A stretch of 64,000 nt of DNA from CBDCWO01 sp965223405. Its GTDB lineage: Bacteria; Bacteroidota; Bacteroidia; Chitinophagales; Saprospiraceae. Under the pieces are notes generated by a model that did not search any database, had not been told where the DNA came from, and was given only the letters and a program-made list of their open reading frames with translations. The position numbers and the translations under genes are program-made. Location: positions 1 through 64,000 of the forward strand of contig CBDCWO010000006.1 of NCBI GenBank assembly GCA_965223405.1. The letters run 5' to 3'. Positions 1-7,989 of this stretch are shown piece after piece; within the stretch, counting starts at the first letter, position 1, and each line of letters begins with the position of its first letter.

Positions 1-2
1 TT

Positions 3-449
3 ACCAAAAGTATTCATTGTCCATTGTTACTGGTTCCCATCAACAGCACTTATAGATCGTATAAGAAAGTCGTTGTAGCCAGTGATCAACATATATCACA
101 AACCTCGGTACTTAAGGCCATCAGAAACTGGAATCAGTCCCATCAGGCTTTCTTAAAATTTGTACATATTCAAGATACTCCTAAAGACAATTTTACCGAT
201 ACCTCTGATCAGATCGTCAAGGAGTATTATGACAAAGAAGAAGTAACCTTTGGCTTTGAGGTTTCGGTAATACATAGTTTGCAAATCAGTGATTCGTTGT
301 TAACAAGCGCTTATCATGAAAACGCAGATCTTTTGATAGTAATACCTGATAATCAAACATTTATTTCTAGTTTGCTTTTTCGGAGTATTGCAAAAGAACT
401 AATTCTTAAATCGACAATTCCAATTCTTTTTTTACACAATGTAAAATAA
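3..449 (+). CDS. Universal stress protein (UspA family), 5' end outside window
   Basis: The reading frame is open from base 3, so the gene starts left of the window. The first visible residues end in PLLLVP, which is how a UspA domain usually finishes. The rest (about 130 residues) forms a second, more divergent Usp fold beginning at YKKVVVASD. The visible gene is therefore the tail of domain 1 plus domain 2 of a tandem Usp protein. The TTG at 24 is only an internal codon. Such proteins are cytoplasmic and respond to starvation or redox stress. The next Usp gene follows after 7 bases, so the two are probably one operon. No glycine-rich ATP loop is visible in this second domain, so nucleotide binding, if any, lies in the unseen half. 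Confidence 0.8.
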   Translation, partial: TKSIHCPLLLVPINSTYRSYKKVVVASDQHISQTSVLKAIRNWNQSHQAFLKFVHIQDTPKDNFTDTSDQIVKEYYDKEEVTFGFEVSVIHSLQISDSLLTSAYHENADLLIVIPDNQTFISSLLFRSIAKELILKSTIPILFLHNVK

Positions 450-456
450 TCACGAT

Positions 457-1263
457 ATGAGAAAATGGTTGTGTCCTACGGATTTTTCAGATGCTTCCGT
501 CGATGCCATTAAATATGGTATGGCATTTTTATCTGCACTGGGAGGAGGTGAAATACATATTATCCATAGCATATATTATCGTCAAAAGACGGGAATGTTT
601 ATTAAAATGGACGAAATGTTAAAAGAAAATGCGGAAGAAGATTTTACCCGTATGATAAAAGCTGAATTGCGTGATATTCCCAAAAATCTTAAATTGATCA
701 AATGGATTACTCTAGGCGATCCTGCTGCCATGATAGAGGCGTATGTGAAAAAGTTTCAAATTGAAATGGTAATTGTAGGAACTCGTGGCTCGAACGCCTT
801 AAAAGAAATGACCATTGGGAGTGTCACCCAGGAACTAATTCGGAAGATTAACATTCCGATAATAGCAATTCCCAAAGATTACATTTTCTCAACTCCCAAA
901 TTTGTAGTGATTTCGGTAGACGATGAACCAGTTGAGGTTACTCCAGGCTTAACTTTACTGATTAAGTTGGTGAAACACTTTCAATCCAAGGTTCACTTAT
1001 GCCACATCCAAGATGATGAGTCCGATACTTATGCCCCCCAATGGGACACCTATCTAAAAGGATTGAATTATCAATTCCAGGCACTACCCAAGGAAATGTC
1101 GGTAATAGATACTATAAATGGCTATTGTCGAAAGGTAGAGGCTGATATTTTATGTATGATTCACAGGAAGCAAAGTTTTTTTGCAACCTTATTTAAAAAA
1201 AGCCACACTAAACAAAAGTTGTTTGATTTAAGGATTCCACTCTTAGTCATCCACGAATCGTGA
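457..1263 (+). CDS. Tandem universal stress protein
   Basis: This 268-residue protein has two UspA domains. Domain 1 (about 1-140) begins MRKWLCPTDFSD and has a full ATP-loop pattern G108-x2-G111-x9-G121-S122. Domain 2 (about 148-268) keeps the fold but has no such loop. In this family a two-domain protein with one ATP-binding half is common and acts as a cytoplasmic stress modulator. It starts 7 bases after the stop of another Usp gene on the same strand, so co-transcription is likely. No DNA-binding or kinase domain is attached. The molecular target cannot be read from the sequence. Confidence 0.88.
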   Translation: MRKWLCPTDFSDASVDAIKYGMAFLSALGGGEIHIIHSIYYRQKTGMFIKMDEMLKENAEEDFTRMIKAELRDIPKNLKLIKWITLGDPAAMIEAYVKKFQIEMVIVGTRGSNALKEMTIGSVTQELIRKINIPIIAIPKDYIFSTPKFVVISVDDEPVEVTPGLTLLIKLVKHFQSKVHLCHIQDDESDTYAPQWDTYLKGLNYQFQALPKEMSVIDTINGYCRKVEADILCMIHRKQSFFATLFKKSHTKQKLFDLRIPLLVIHES

Positions 1264-1669
1264 ATATTCAATGTTTTACTAAACTTTCTTTTTTGATTAC
1301 TCTATTTAAAAAGGTGTACTTTTAGGAGTTCTAGTAAATAATTTATAGTTACTCTTATTTGGCCCCGTGATAGGCTTGGCCAAATACAATTTCTAAACAC
1401 ATCAATCTCTGATATTTAGAACATTGTATGGTGAATCAGTGAGGAAGAAAATGTATAAAGAATCTGGGAGAAGGCCTGGTTTAATGGATTAAGCTAGAAC
1501 CATTCAACCAAAGCTATTGGCATCCAGGATATCAATTTCTTTGAAAGCTAAAGGCTTATGGCGTTACTAACTAGTGTTATAAAGATTTCCAAATGTGCTA
1601 AGTGGATGCCGCGATTTGGAAAAGACAAGTGTGAGCAATGGATTCCTTAAACAACAATCTCGCTATAGC
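1264..1669. other. Intergenic region, no gene recognised
   Basis: About 400 bases lie between the Usp gene and the solute-binding-protein-like gene. All frames contain stops and I recognise no RNA gene. A GTG-initiated in-frame extension of the next gene (from 1595) passes through LSGC, which superficially looks like a lipobox. No hydrophobic stretch precedes it, because an in-frame stop lies 12 bases upstream of that GTG. I therefore do not treat it as a signal peptide. Confidence 0.5.
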
Positions 1670-2830
1670 ATGTCAGAAATAATAACACTAAGAGGTATGG
1701 CATGGGATCATCCGAGAGGATATGATCCACTCAGAATCACATCTGCCGCATTTGTAAAAAAATATCCATCCGTACGAATTGAATGGTATATTCGTTCACT
1801 CAAAGAGTTTGGTGATATGCCCATTGAAGAGATGGTGGATAGTTATGATCTGATCACTATTGACCATCCCCATATAGGGCATGTTGATTCGAACCAACTT
1901 TTACTACCCTTGGAGGAACAACTACCCGAAAGGCAGTTGTCTGATTTAGCCGAACAATCCGTAGGACCGAGTTTCAATTCTTATATCTATCAGGATCATT
2001 TATATGCCTTATCTATCGACGCTGCTGCATTGGTTGCTGCTTCACGGGATGATTTGGTTGCCATGTTGAATCTGGAACTTCCAAGAACAAGAAAGGAGCT
2101 ACTAAATTTTTATCGACAAGTACCATGCAATTATGCAGTGGCATGGCCATTGTGTGCTACTGACCTATGGTGTACTTTCTTAACCCTATGTGCTCAAGAA
2201 TCCGGAAGAACATTTATACAACAAAACACCATTGATGAAAGGACCGGCATAGCCGTTTTAGACGAGTTAAAGTATCATTTGCATTACATACACCCCGATT
2301 CCATAAATTGGAATCCCATTCAGCTTTTAGATTGTATGAGTTGTGATGACGAGATTATTTATTCGCCGTACCTCTTCGGATATACCAATTATTCCAGGAA
2401 TGGGTATTCAAAAAAAATAGTAAGTTTTAGCAATAGTCCGAGAAATCCCAAAATTAAAGTTTCAACAATTCTGGGGGGAGTTGGACTTGCGATTTCTACT
2501 CATTGTAAACATGAAGATTTAGCTCTTGCTTATGTATATTACGTTGCTAATGCCAAAACACAGACAGGCATCTATACCAAAATTGGTGGACAACCAGGTA
2601 ATTTAGTTGCCTGGCTGAGCGAGACAAATAACCAACTTTGTAATAACTTTTTTAAGAATACATTGGAAACTATGAACAAAGCCTATTTGCGTCCAAGACA
2701 TGTCGGGTGGAATCAGTTTCAAGAGCAAGGAGCTGACCTGTTACATAATGGTCTTATAAAAAATAAGTCTTCGCATATATTGATTAAAAAATTGAATAAG
2801 TTATACCAATCCATTGTACAATATGAATAG
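1670..2830 (+). CDS. Family-1 solute-binding-protein-like protein without signal peptide
   Basis: This 386-residue protein has the layout of an ABC-type extracellular solute-binding protein (family 1, sugar type): an early ITLRGMAWDHPRGYDPL block, a YDLITIDHPHIG strand motif, and a late TILGGVGLAIS segment typical of the hinge region. I chose the ATG at 1670 because the conserved fold begins immediately after it. The longer GTG start at 1595 adds a polar stretch without homology features. No signal peptide or lipobox is present, and no permease or ATPase gene is nearby. The stop overlaps the start of an enoyl-CoA hydratase gene by 8 bases (ATGAATAG), so the two are translationally coupled. 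It may be a cytosolic ligand-binding partner of acyl-CoA enzymes. That role is inference. Confidence 0.75.
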   Translation: MSEIITLRGMAWDHPRGYDPLRITSAAFVKKYPSVRIEWYIRSLKEFGDMPIEEMVDSYDLITIDHPHIGHVDSNQLLLPLEEQLPERQLSDLAEQSVGPSFNSYIYQDHLYALSIDAAALVAASRDDLVAMLNLELPRTRKELLNFYRQVPCNYAVAWPLCATDLWCTFLTLCAQESGRTFIQQNTIDERTGIAVLDELKYHLHYIHPDSINWNPIQLLDCMSCDDEIIYSPYLFGYTNYSRNGYSKKIVSFSNSPRNPKIKVSTILGGVGLAISTHCKHEDLALAYVYYVANAKTQTGIYTKIGGQPGNLVAWLSETNNQLCNNFFKNTLETMNKAYLRPRHVGWNQFQEQGADLLHNGLIKNKSSHILIKKLNKLYQSIVQYE

Positions 2831-3590
2831 CACTTTCAAAAATATTACGGTAAAAGTTAAAAATAAAATTGCCATCCTCAGTTTTAATCGCCCTGACCAT
2901 CTCAATGCAATGAATCGGGAAATGATGGATGAAATTATTACCGGTATTCAAGCCATAAATGCAAATAGTGATATAAGGGTCGCCGTGATTACGGGTACGG
3001 GTCGTGCCTTTATGGCCGGAGCAGATATAAAAGAATATGGAAACCAAACTCCGGAACAATTCAAAGATTTTCAAGATAATGGGATAAAATTATATGAAAA
3101 TATTGAACATGCTCCTAAACCCTGGATAGCTGCCGTTAATGGATTCGCACTCGGTGGAGGTTTTGAAATTGCCCTGTCCTGTGATCTGCTTGTGGCGTCA
3201 GATACTGCAAAAATGGGTTTACCAGAAGTATTTTTATGCTTGATACCTGGTGGTGGAGGAACCCAAAGATTAATTCAAAGAATAGGAATTAACAGAGTAA
3301 AAGAAATGTTATTCACTGGTAAGCAATACACTGCAAAAGAACTATTTGGTTGGGGTATAGTAAATCAAATATACCGGCACGAGGAGTTTGATGAGAAAGT
3401 GGTGCAATTCGCAGAAAAACTGACACGAAGGTTTCCACCGGCCATCAAACAATTAAAAAGATTAGCGAACTTAAGTATGTCTTCAATTCCTTTCGATCAA
3501 AAAATCGGCGAAGAAAGTAAAGCGGTTGCTGACCTTTATGTGAGTACAGAAGCACAAAAGGCTATTAATAAATTTATCGATAAAAATTAA
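2823..3590 (+). CDS. Enoyl-CoA hydratase/isomerase family protein
   Basis: This 255-residue crotonase-fold protein is the usual length for the family. It shows the two oxyanion-hole segments (FMAGADIKEY and NGFALGGGFEIALSCD) and both catalytic glutamates, one in GGGFE and one in GLPEV, followed by LIPGGGGTQRL. Retention of both glutamates fits a hydratase acting on a trans-2-enoyl-CoA. The ATG at 2823 is preferred over TTG at 2814. It sits inside the stop of the preceding gene. A CaiB-type CoA-transferase follows 51 bases later, so the operon could activate an acid as its CoA ester and then hydrate it. The substrate is unknown. Confidence 0.88.
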   Translation: MNSTFKNITVKVKNKIAILSFNRPDHLNAMNREMMDEIITGIQAINANSDIRVAVITGTGRAFMAGADIKEYGNQTPEQFKDFQDNGIKLYENIEHAPKPWIAAVNGFALGGGFEIALSCDLLVASDTAKMGLPEVFLCLIPGGGGTQRLIQRIGINRVKEMLFTGKQYTAKELFGWGIVNQIYRHEEFDEKVVQFAEKLTRRFPPAIKQLKRLANLSMSSIPFDQKIGEESKAVADLYVSTEAQKAINKFIDKN

Positions 3591-3641
3591 TCATCTTGGA
3601 TCGATTAACATAGCCTCATACATTTCAAAGAATAGTGTTTT

Positions 3642-4877
3642 GTGGCGAAACAGAAAATGAACAATACAGGTATGGAAAATCAAGATAAAATTGGCCCTTT
3701 GAATGGATTAATTGTTGCTGACTTCACTCAACTGGCTCAAGGTCCCTGGGCGACTCAAATGCTTGGAGACATGGGTGCTGATATAATCAAAATTGAGCCC
3801 AATACCGGTGATTGGATGCGACATTATGCCTATGGAAATATATATTGTGAGGGAGAAAGCATTTCGTTTCTCAGTTTCAACAGAAATAAACGTAGTATTG
3901 CCTTAAATCTCAAAGAACCAACGGGAAAAAAAATTGCCACAGATATTATTTCCAAATCAGATATCCTGGTGGAAAATTTTCGTCCGGGTGTGATGGAAAG
4001 ATTAGGACTGGGGTATGAAGAAATGAAAATACTGAATCCGGGGCTCGTATACTGTTCTAGTTCAGGATATGGTGCTTCCGGTCCATATCGGCAGAGACCC
4101 GGGCAAGACTTGTTGGCCCAATCAATCGGAGGTGGTTCCGCATTAAATGGTAAAAAAGGAGAGATGCCAGTGGTTACCGCCGTAGGACAGGCCGATCTAT
4201 TGACAAGTTTATTTATCAATCAATCGATATTGGCAGCTATCTATTCCAGAGAACAAACCGGCAAAGGACAAAAAATTGAAGCCAATTTATTAAACTCGGT
4301 TGTGGGTTTTCATATACAGGAAATTACGGCCTATTTATACAAAGGCAAAAATCCGGAACGAAGTGAAAGTGGTATTCCAAACCCCTGGCTTGGGGCTCCT
4401 TACGGGCTTTACAACACACAAGACGGCTACTTGGCCATTGGTATGAATTCGGTTCAAAAGTTAGCACAAATCATCGGTTTGGAAAAGTATAATTCCAAAC
4501 TATATGCTGCGAACAATATTATTGAAAGCAGGGATGAAATCCGGTTTGATTTTGATCAGGTATTTCAAACGAAAACCACCAGCGAATGGCTCAAAATTCT
4601 TTTACAAGAAGACGTTTGGTGCTCACAGGTCAATACGTTCGATGAAATGATTCAAGATCCTCAAATTAGGCATAATAAAATGATAATCGAGATCGATCAC
4701 CCTACTGTTGGAAAGGTAAAAACGACTGGTTTTCCGGTTTGGTTTAGTGATACACCTCAAAAAATCTACAAAGCGTCACCATTGTTAAACGAAGACGCCA
4801 CAGAAATCCTCAAGGAATTTTGTGAATTTTCCGAAAGTGAAATAAACACTTTCATATCCGAAAACAAGCATGAATAA
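3642..4877 (+). CDS. CaiB/BaiF-type (class III) CoA-transferase
   Basis: This 411-residue protein carries the family hallmarks: an N-terminal VADFTQLAQGPWATQMLGD block, GADIIKIEP, then NRNKRSIALNLK, DILVENFRPGVMERLGLGY, and GKGQKIEANLL. The Asp near residue 185 (GQADLLTS) aligns by position with the Asp that forms the acyl-anhydride in formyl-CoA transferase. The enzyme moves CoA between carboxylic acids in the cytoplasm. The start could be GTG 3642, ATG 3657 or ATG 3672, with homology beginning after the last. It is the third gene of the solute-binding-like / enoyl-CoA hydratase operon. Donor and acceptor cannot be assigned. Confidence 0.88.
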   Translation: MAKQKMNNTGMENQDKIGPLNGLIVADFTQLAQGPWATQMLGDMGADIIKIEPNTGDWMRHYAYGNIYCEGESISFLSFNRNKRSIALNLKEPTGKKIATDIISKSDILVENFRPGVMERLGLGYEEMKILNPGLVYCSSSGYGASGPYRQRPGQDLLAQSIGGGSALNGKKGEMPVVTAVGQADLLTSLFINQSILAAIYSREQTGKGQKIEANLLNSVVGFHIQEITAYLYKGKNPERSESGIPNPWLGAPYGLYNTQDGYLAIGMNSVQKLAQIIGLEKYNSKLYAANNIIESRDEIRFDFDQVFQTKTTSEWLKILLQEDVWCSQVNTFDEMIQDPQIRHNKMIIEIDHPTVGKVKTTGFPVWFSDTPQKIYKASPLLNEDATEILKEFCEFSESEINTFISENKHE

Positions 4878-4929
4878 ATCACAAAAAAAAGACACTCAAT
4901 AATACCTCCCGGTATTGTGCAAAATACAA

Positions 4930-4962
4930 CTCCCACCAAGGGAGGATTGCTCATATGCAATC
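4930..4962. terminator. Paired small hairpins between convergent genes
   Basis: Two short perfect inverted repeats lie between the convergent CoA-transferase and HPF-like genes: CTCCC/GGGAG at 4930-4944 and GATTGC/GCAATC at 4945-4962. Neither has a strong T-run, so a role in termination is inferred from position only. Confidence 0.35.
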
Positions 4963-5003
4963 TGAATGAAAAATAAGGGTAAGTTCTGTCAGGCTTAACT
5001 TAT

Positions 5004-5306
5004 CTATCCACTGGAATAGCGTTTATTCTTATATTTTTCAATTTGTTTGCCAATTTTTTTAATGCTTCCATTCATGGCCATTTTCCATCGTTCACGACTA
5101 TCTGAGGCCTGGATTGGATTGGCATTCTTCATCCTCATCTCAATATCTACAGTATACTTTTTTACTAACTTTTTATCCCGTTCCAGGTATACGATGGTCT
5201 TAGTTATAAAGTTGTAATAGCCAAATTTCTTATCCAATAGTTGATAGATTTCATCCTCCATGTTGGCTTTCATGGGGAAGTTTTTATTGACAATCTTAAC
5301 ATCCAT
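5004..5306 (-). CDS. HPF/RaiA-like ribosome-associated protein
   Basis: This 100-residue protein begins MDVKIVNKNFPMKANMED at the ATG at 5306-5304. The longer open frame to 5369 overlaps the upstream gene and is not needed. Its pattern, a beta strand, then a helix, then strands with VYLERDKK and YTVDIEMRMKN, then a basic C-terminal helix (MNGSIKKIGKQIEKYK), matches short hibernation-promoting factor/RaiA proteins that sit in the 30S decoding channel of idle ribosomes. Divergence is high, so the family call rests on layout rather than on a signature motif. It lies 11 bases after the 119-residue gene in the same orientation and is probably co-transcribed with it. Confidence 0.6.
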   Translation of the reverse strand: MDVKIVNKNFPMKANMEDEIYQLLDKKFGYYNFITKTIVYLERDKKLVKKYTVDIEMRMKNANPIQASDSRERWKMAMNGSIKKIGKQIEKYKNKRYSSG

Positions 5307-5317
5307 GTAAGTATCTG

Positions 5318-5677
5318 TTATTTTCTTTTTGAAGCTAAACCCTTTCGATTGGATTCTGATAAGGTCCAATTATCAGTAGTAATAGTCTGCAGCCAAATGG
5401 TATTTGATTTTCTGAATACCTGAACATTTAGTCCAAACATATCTTTGAAAGAAGATTCCAATTTGGAAATTGACATATCCGGATCAACTTCCAATTCTCC
5501 CTCAGCGTGGATGGTTCGAATATTGGCAATTAATTCGGATGAATCATATCGATTTTCATTTTTGGACCCTTCATGATCTTTATGAGCGTACTTGTAAAAT
5601 TCCAGTTTTAATCCGGGATAGTTTTTATGAAACGACCTCTGCACTTCACTCAATGTCATTTTGTCATTTATTAACAT
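5318..5677 (-). CDS. Conserved Bacteroidota protein of unknown function
   Basis: This 119-residue soluble protein has no signal peptide. It contains a helix near TLSEVQRSFHKNYPGLKLEFY and a second half with SISKLESSFKDMFGLNVQVFR, ending in NTIWLQTITTDNWTLSESN. The alternation of LE.SF.. / GL.V.V. segments suggests a duplicated small alpha/beta module. I recall similar proteins ending in a WTL-containing tail in this phylum but know no function. It is the first gene of a two-gene unit with the HPF-like protein, which hints at a stationary-phase or translation-linked role. Confidence 0.65.
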   Translation of the reverse strand: MLINDKMTLSEVQRSFHKNYPGLKLEFYKYAHKDHEGSKNENRYDSSELIANIRTIHAEGELEVDPDMSISKLESSFKDMFGLNVQVFRKSNTIWLQTITTDNWTLSESNRKGLASKRK

Positions 5678-6163
5678 AATTTATTCTATTTTCTCTAATC
5701 AAATATGTATGAAATTCGCTTACCATCGGATGATGCGTATCAATGAGCTTCCTGATCAAGATCAAATCGTGGCACACCGCGAATTTCCAAATTACTCAAA
5801 CAATTGCTTATCTCTACCTCAAAAGTAAGGTCAATCAGCCATGCACTCATCCTTGAATTTTCGACAATGTATCCTAGCGGTAGTGATGAAAACAGGCTTA
5901 ATTTGCCGTAGGGATAATTAATTTTCAAATATTAATATATCTTTAAAAAAATATATTAAAAAAAGTTTTAATTTAAAATAAAATATGTATAAATTTATTC
6001 TGCTGAAGTGATTGAATATTTCGAAAAAAAATATGTAAATATTAGGCTACTCCAGCTTTTTATAATCAAACGAATTTACGGATATTAGCATATTATCCAC
6101 ATGAACAGAATTCTTTGAAGGTAGAATTAATTAAAAATTTAGAGGAGTTTAAATCAGAGAATC
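5678..6163. other. Intergenic region with very AT-rich block
   Basis: No convincing gene is seen. A 62-codon frame on the minus strand (5740-5928) has no family features and poor codon character. Bases 5926-6000 are almost pure A/T, with repeated ATATATT and runs of A and T. That could be a promoter-upstream or curvature element, or simply drift. A purine-rich AGAGGAG at 6141-6147 lies 16 bases ahead of the tiny membrane ORF at 6164. Confidence 0.4.
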
Positions 6164-6250
6164 ATGCTCATTTTGTCGATTATTGCAGTAGTGTTTATTT
6201 TAGGATCTTCCATCTTTGTTGGATCTAAAATGACATCCCGAAAGTATTAA
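6164..6250 (+). CDS. Putative 28-residue single-pass membrane protein
   Basis: This short frame encodes 28 residues: an N-terminal hydrophobic helix of about 20 residues (LILSIIAVVFILGSSIFVG) followed by a short basic tail (SKMTSRKY). The hydrophobic span has exactly membrane length and the positive tail obeys the positive-inside rule. A purine-rich AGAGGAG lies upstream, though rather far away (16 bases). It sits next to, and points towards, another small membrane protein on the opposite strand. Coding status is an inference; no homologue is recognised. Confidence 0.4.
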   Translation: MLILSIIAVVFILGSSIFVGSKMTSRKY

Positions 6251-6278
6251 TTACATATCGATTTTATTGTTCCAACCT

Positions 6279-6491
6279 CTACGGCGTAGGCTTTACCTGA
6301 GGCATCTTACATTCCTCCTCGGGCATTTTTCCACAAACTTTACATTCACCAATTTGGTTCTTCAACATAGGATTGTTCGTAGCACAAGTCCCACGAAATT
6401 CATTTCCAGTGAAAATGTGTCGAATATTAATCAGTGCAAATGATATGAGAAAAACAAAAAATATAATCCCGAAAATATATAAGAATTCCAT
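6279..6491 (-). CDS. Small membrane-anchored cysteine protein
   Basis: This 70-residue protein has an N-terminal transmembrane helix (about residues 3-24) followed by a short soluble tail. The tail carries four cysteines, in GTCATNN, ECKVC (C-x2-C) and EECKMP. The layout resembles small Bacteroidota membrane proteins with a metal-binding or redox-active cysteine cluster. It also recalls, only loosely, the Na+-NQR maturation protein NqrM, which has a helix followed by GSCGG. A zinc or iron ligand role is plausible but unproven. It is divergent from mazG, with 53 bases between starts. Confidence 0.65.
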   Translation of the reverse strand: MEFLYIFGIIFFVFLISFALINIRHIFTGNEFRGTCATNNPMLKNQIGECKVCGKMPEEECKMPQVKPTP

Positions 6492-6544
6492 TTAGATTTC
6501 TTTCTTTTATAGAACAAAGATACTTGATTTTAGTTTCAAAAATA

Positions 6545-7318
6545 ATGAATAGAAAAGAAAAGCTGAATGCGTTTGGAAGGTTACTGGATGTCATGGATGA
6601 TCTCCGCTCTCAATGCCCCTGGGATAAAAAGCAAACCATTCACAGTCTGCGAAATCTGACTATCGAAGAGACCTATGAGTTGGCAGATGCGATAATCGAA
6701 GAAAACTGGGATGACATCAAAGAAGAGCTTGGAGATCTGATGTTGCATATAGTGTTTTATGCAAAAATTGCTGATGAAAAGGGTAAGTTTGAAATTGGTA
6801 GTGCTCTAAATGCCGTTTGTGACAAATTAATAGCCAGACATCCACACATCTATGGTGATTGGGAAGTAAAGAATGAAGAAGAGGTGAAAAAAAATTGGGA
6901 ACAACTTAAACTTGCCGAAGGGAAAAAATCCATTTTGAGTGGAGTCCCCAATGGCTTACCAGCGATGGTTAAAGCATATCGCATGCAAGAAAAGACCAAA
7001 CAGGTAGGATTTGAATGGGAACATCAAGACCAAGTGTGGGATAAAGTAGAAGAAGAAATGAGCGAACTCAAAGAGCAAGTTGGTAGCGGAGCACAGCAGG
7101 CGAATATCGAAGAAGAGTTTGGAGATCTATTGTTTGCCCTGATTAACTATGCACGATTTATTGGAGTGGACCCTGAAACAGCTTTAGAGAAATGCAATAT
7201 CAAATTCAAAAATCGATTTGAATATATTGAAGAGAAAGCTTCCAAACCTTTAAAAGAGATGTCGTTGTCTGAAATGGATGCGTTGTGGTGCGAAGCAAAA
7301 CAAATCTTACCCCCTTAA
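6545..7318 (+). CDS. mazG: Nucleoside triphosphate pyrophosphohydrolase MazG
   Basis: This 257-residue cytoplasmic enzyme is the normal length for a tandem-domain MazG. It hydrolyses NTPs and dNTPs to NMP and pyrophosphate, cleaning non-canonical nucleotides and lowering alarmone levels. The N-terminal domain shows LRSQCPWDKKQTIHSL and the metal-binding EExxE...EExGD pattern (EETYE; EELGDLM). The C-terminal domain repeats it (EEEMSE; EEEFGDLLFALINYAR). I start at ATG 6545, where MNRKEKLNAF matches the family, rather than the upstream ATT/TTG region at 6524. Confidence 0.95.
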   Translation: MNRKEKLNAFGRLLDVMDDLRSQCPWDKKQTIHSLRNLTIEETYELADAIIEENWDDIKEELGDLMLHIVFYAKIADEKGKFEIGSALNAVCDKLIARHPHIYGDWEVKNEEEVKKNWEQLKLAEGKKSILSGVPNGLPAMVKAYRMQEKTKQVGFEWEHQDQVWDKVEEEMSELKEQVGSGAQQANIEEEFGDLLFALINYARFIGVDPETALEKCNIKFKNRFEYIEEKASKPLKEMSLSEMDALWCEAKQILPP

Positions 7319-7560
7319 TCCTTCTCAAAAGACTTGAACAGAGATAACTAGAAAAAATTTCCGAATCCACTTTGAATTCGATCTTCACTAAAAAATCTCT
7401 GGGTCACAAAGTGTTGATGAAGGTGATAACGGGGTCTTTTATGAAATCCCCAGGAAGTGAAAGTCTACCTAACCAGGTCCTTGTTGTGCGTTTTTTCTAT
7501 TCCCCTCATTTAGGATATATTTCTTCTTCAATAAATAAGGCATTATAAAAAAATTATTTA

Positions 7561-7568
7561 TAACTTTG
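7561..7568 (+). promoter_or_regulatory. Candidate -7 promoter box of rpsO
   Basis: TAACTTTG fits the Bacteroidota -7 consensus TAnnTTTG and lies 34 bases before the rpsO ATG, giving a short leader. No clear TTG -33 box is seen at the expected spacing; the upstream sequence is A/T-rich. Confidence 0.5.
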
Positions 7569-7602
7569 CGGCTCGAAAAATAGAAGTAAATAAAAACATC
7601 AC

Positions 7603-7875
7603 ATGTCAGGTATTACAAAAGAAAAAATTGCTGAAATAGTAGCTGAGTACGGAGGTTCCAGTGAAAACACAGGTTCAGTGAGAGCACAAATAGCCATTTT
7701 TACTCACCGGATTAAGCATTTATCTGATCATTTAAGACAAAACAAGAAAGATTTTTCTAGTAAAAGAACTTTATTAAGTCTGGTTGGAAAGCGCAAGAGG
7801 TATCTAAATTACTTGCAAAGAAAGGACATTGGAGACTATCGAGCTTTAATTGAACAACTGGGTCTTCGTAAATAA
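7603..7875 (+). CDS. rpsO: 30S ribosomal protein S15
   Basis: This 90-residue protein matches S15 throughout: start of the conserved domain at SSENTGSVRAQIA, the 16S-rRNA-binding HLSDHLRQNKKD helix-loop, and KRTLLSLVGKRKRYLNYLQR. S15 binds the central domain of 16S rRNA early in small-subunit assembly. It is followed by pnp, the widely conserved rpsO-pnp order, with a hairpin in between that may attenuate read-through. Confidence 0.98.
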   Translation: MSGITKEKIAEIVAEYGGSSENTGSVRAQIAIFTHRIKHLSDHLRQNKKDFSSKRTLLSLVGKRKRYLNYLQRKDIGDYRALIEQLGLRK

Positions 7876-7937
7876 TTTTTTCAGAAAACTTCAAAAAATA
7901 GACTCTTAAACTTCCTCAAAAGTGTGAACCTTACCAA

Positions 7938-7971
7938 CAAGCCACAAACGCTAACCGGCTTGGATTTTTTT
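7938..7971 (+). terminator. Hairpin with T-run between rpsO and pnp
   Basis: CAAGCC at 7938-7943 pairs with GGCTTG at 7957-7962, followed by GA and a seven-T run. It ends 19 bases before pnp. It could terminate rpsO transcripts partially or form a processing site, as in the rpsO-pnp spacer of other bacteria. Confidence 0.6.
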
Positions 7972-7989
7972 AACACTTAAATTTTATTT

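Noticed and set aside
1595..1669. Lipobox LSGC upstream of the solute-binding-like gene
   Set aside because: No hydrophobic segment precedes it; an in-frame stop lies four codons upstream of the GTG.
5740..5928. 62-codon minus-strand frame
   Set aside because: No motif, no neighbour support, adjacent to AT-rich noncoding DNA.
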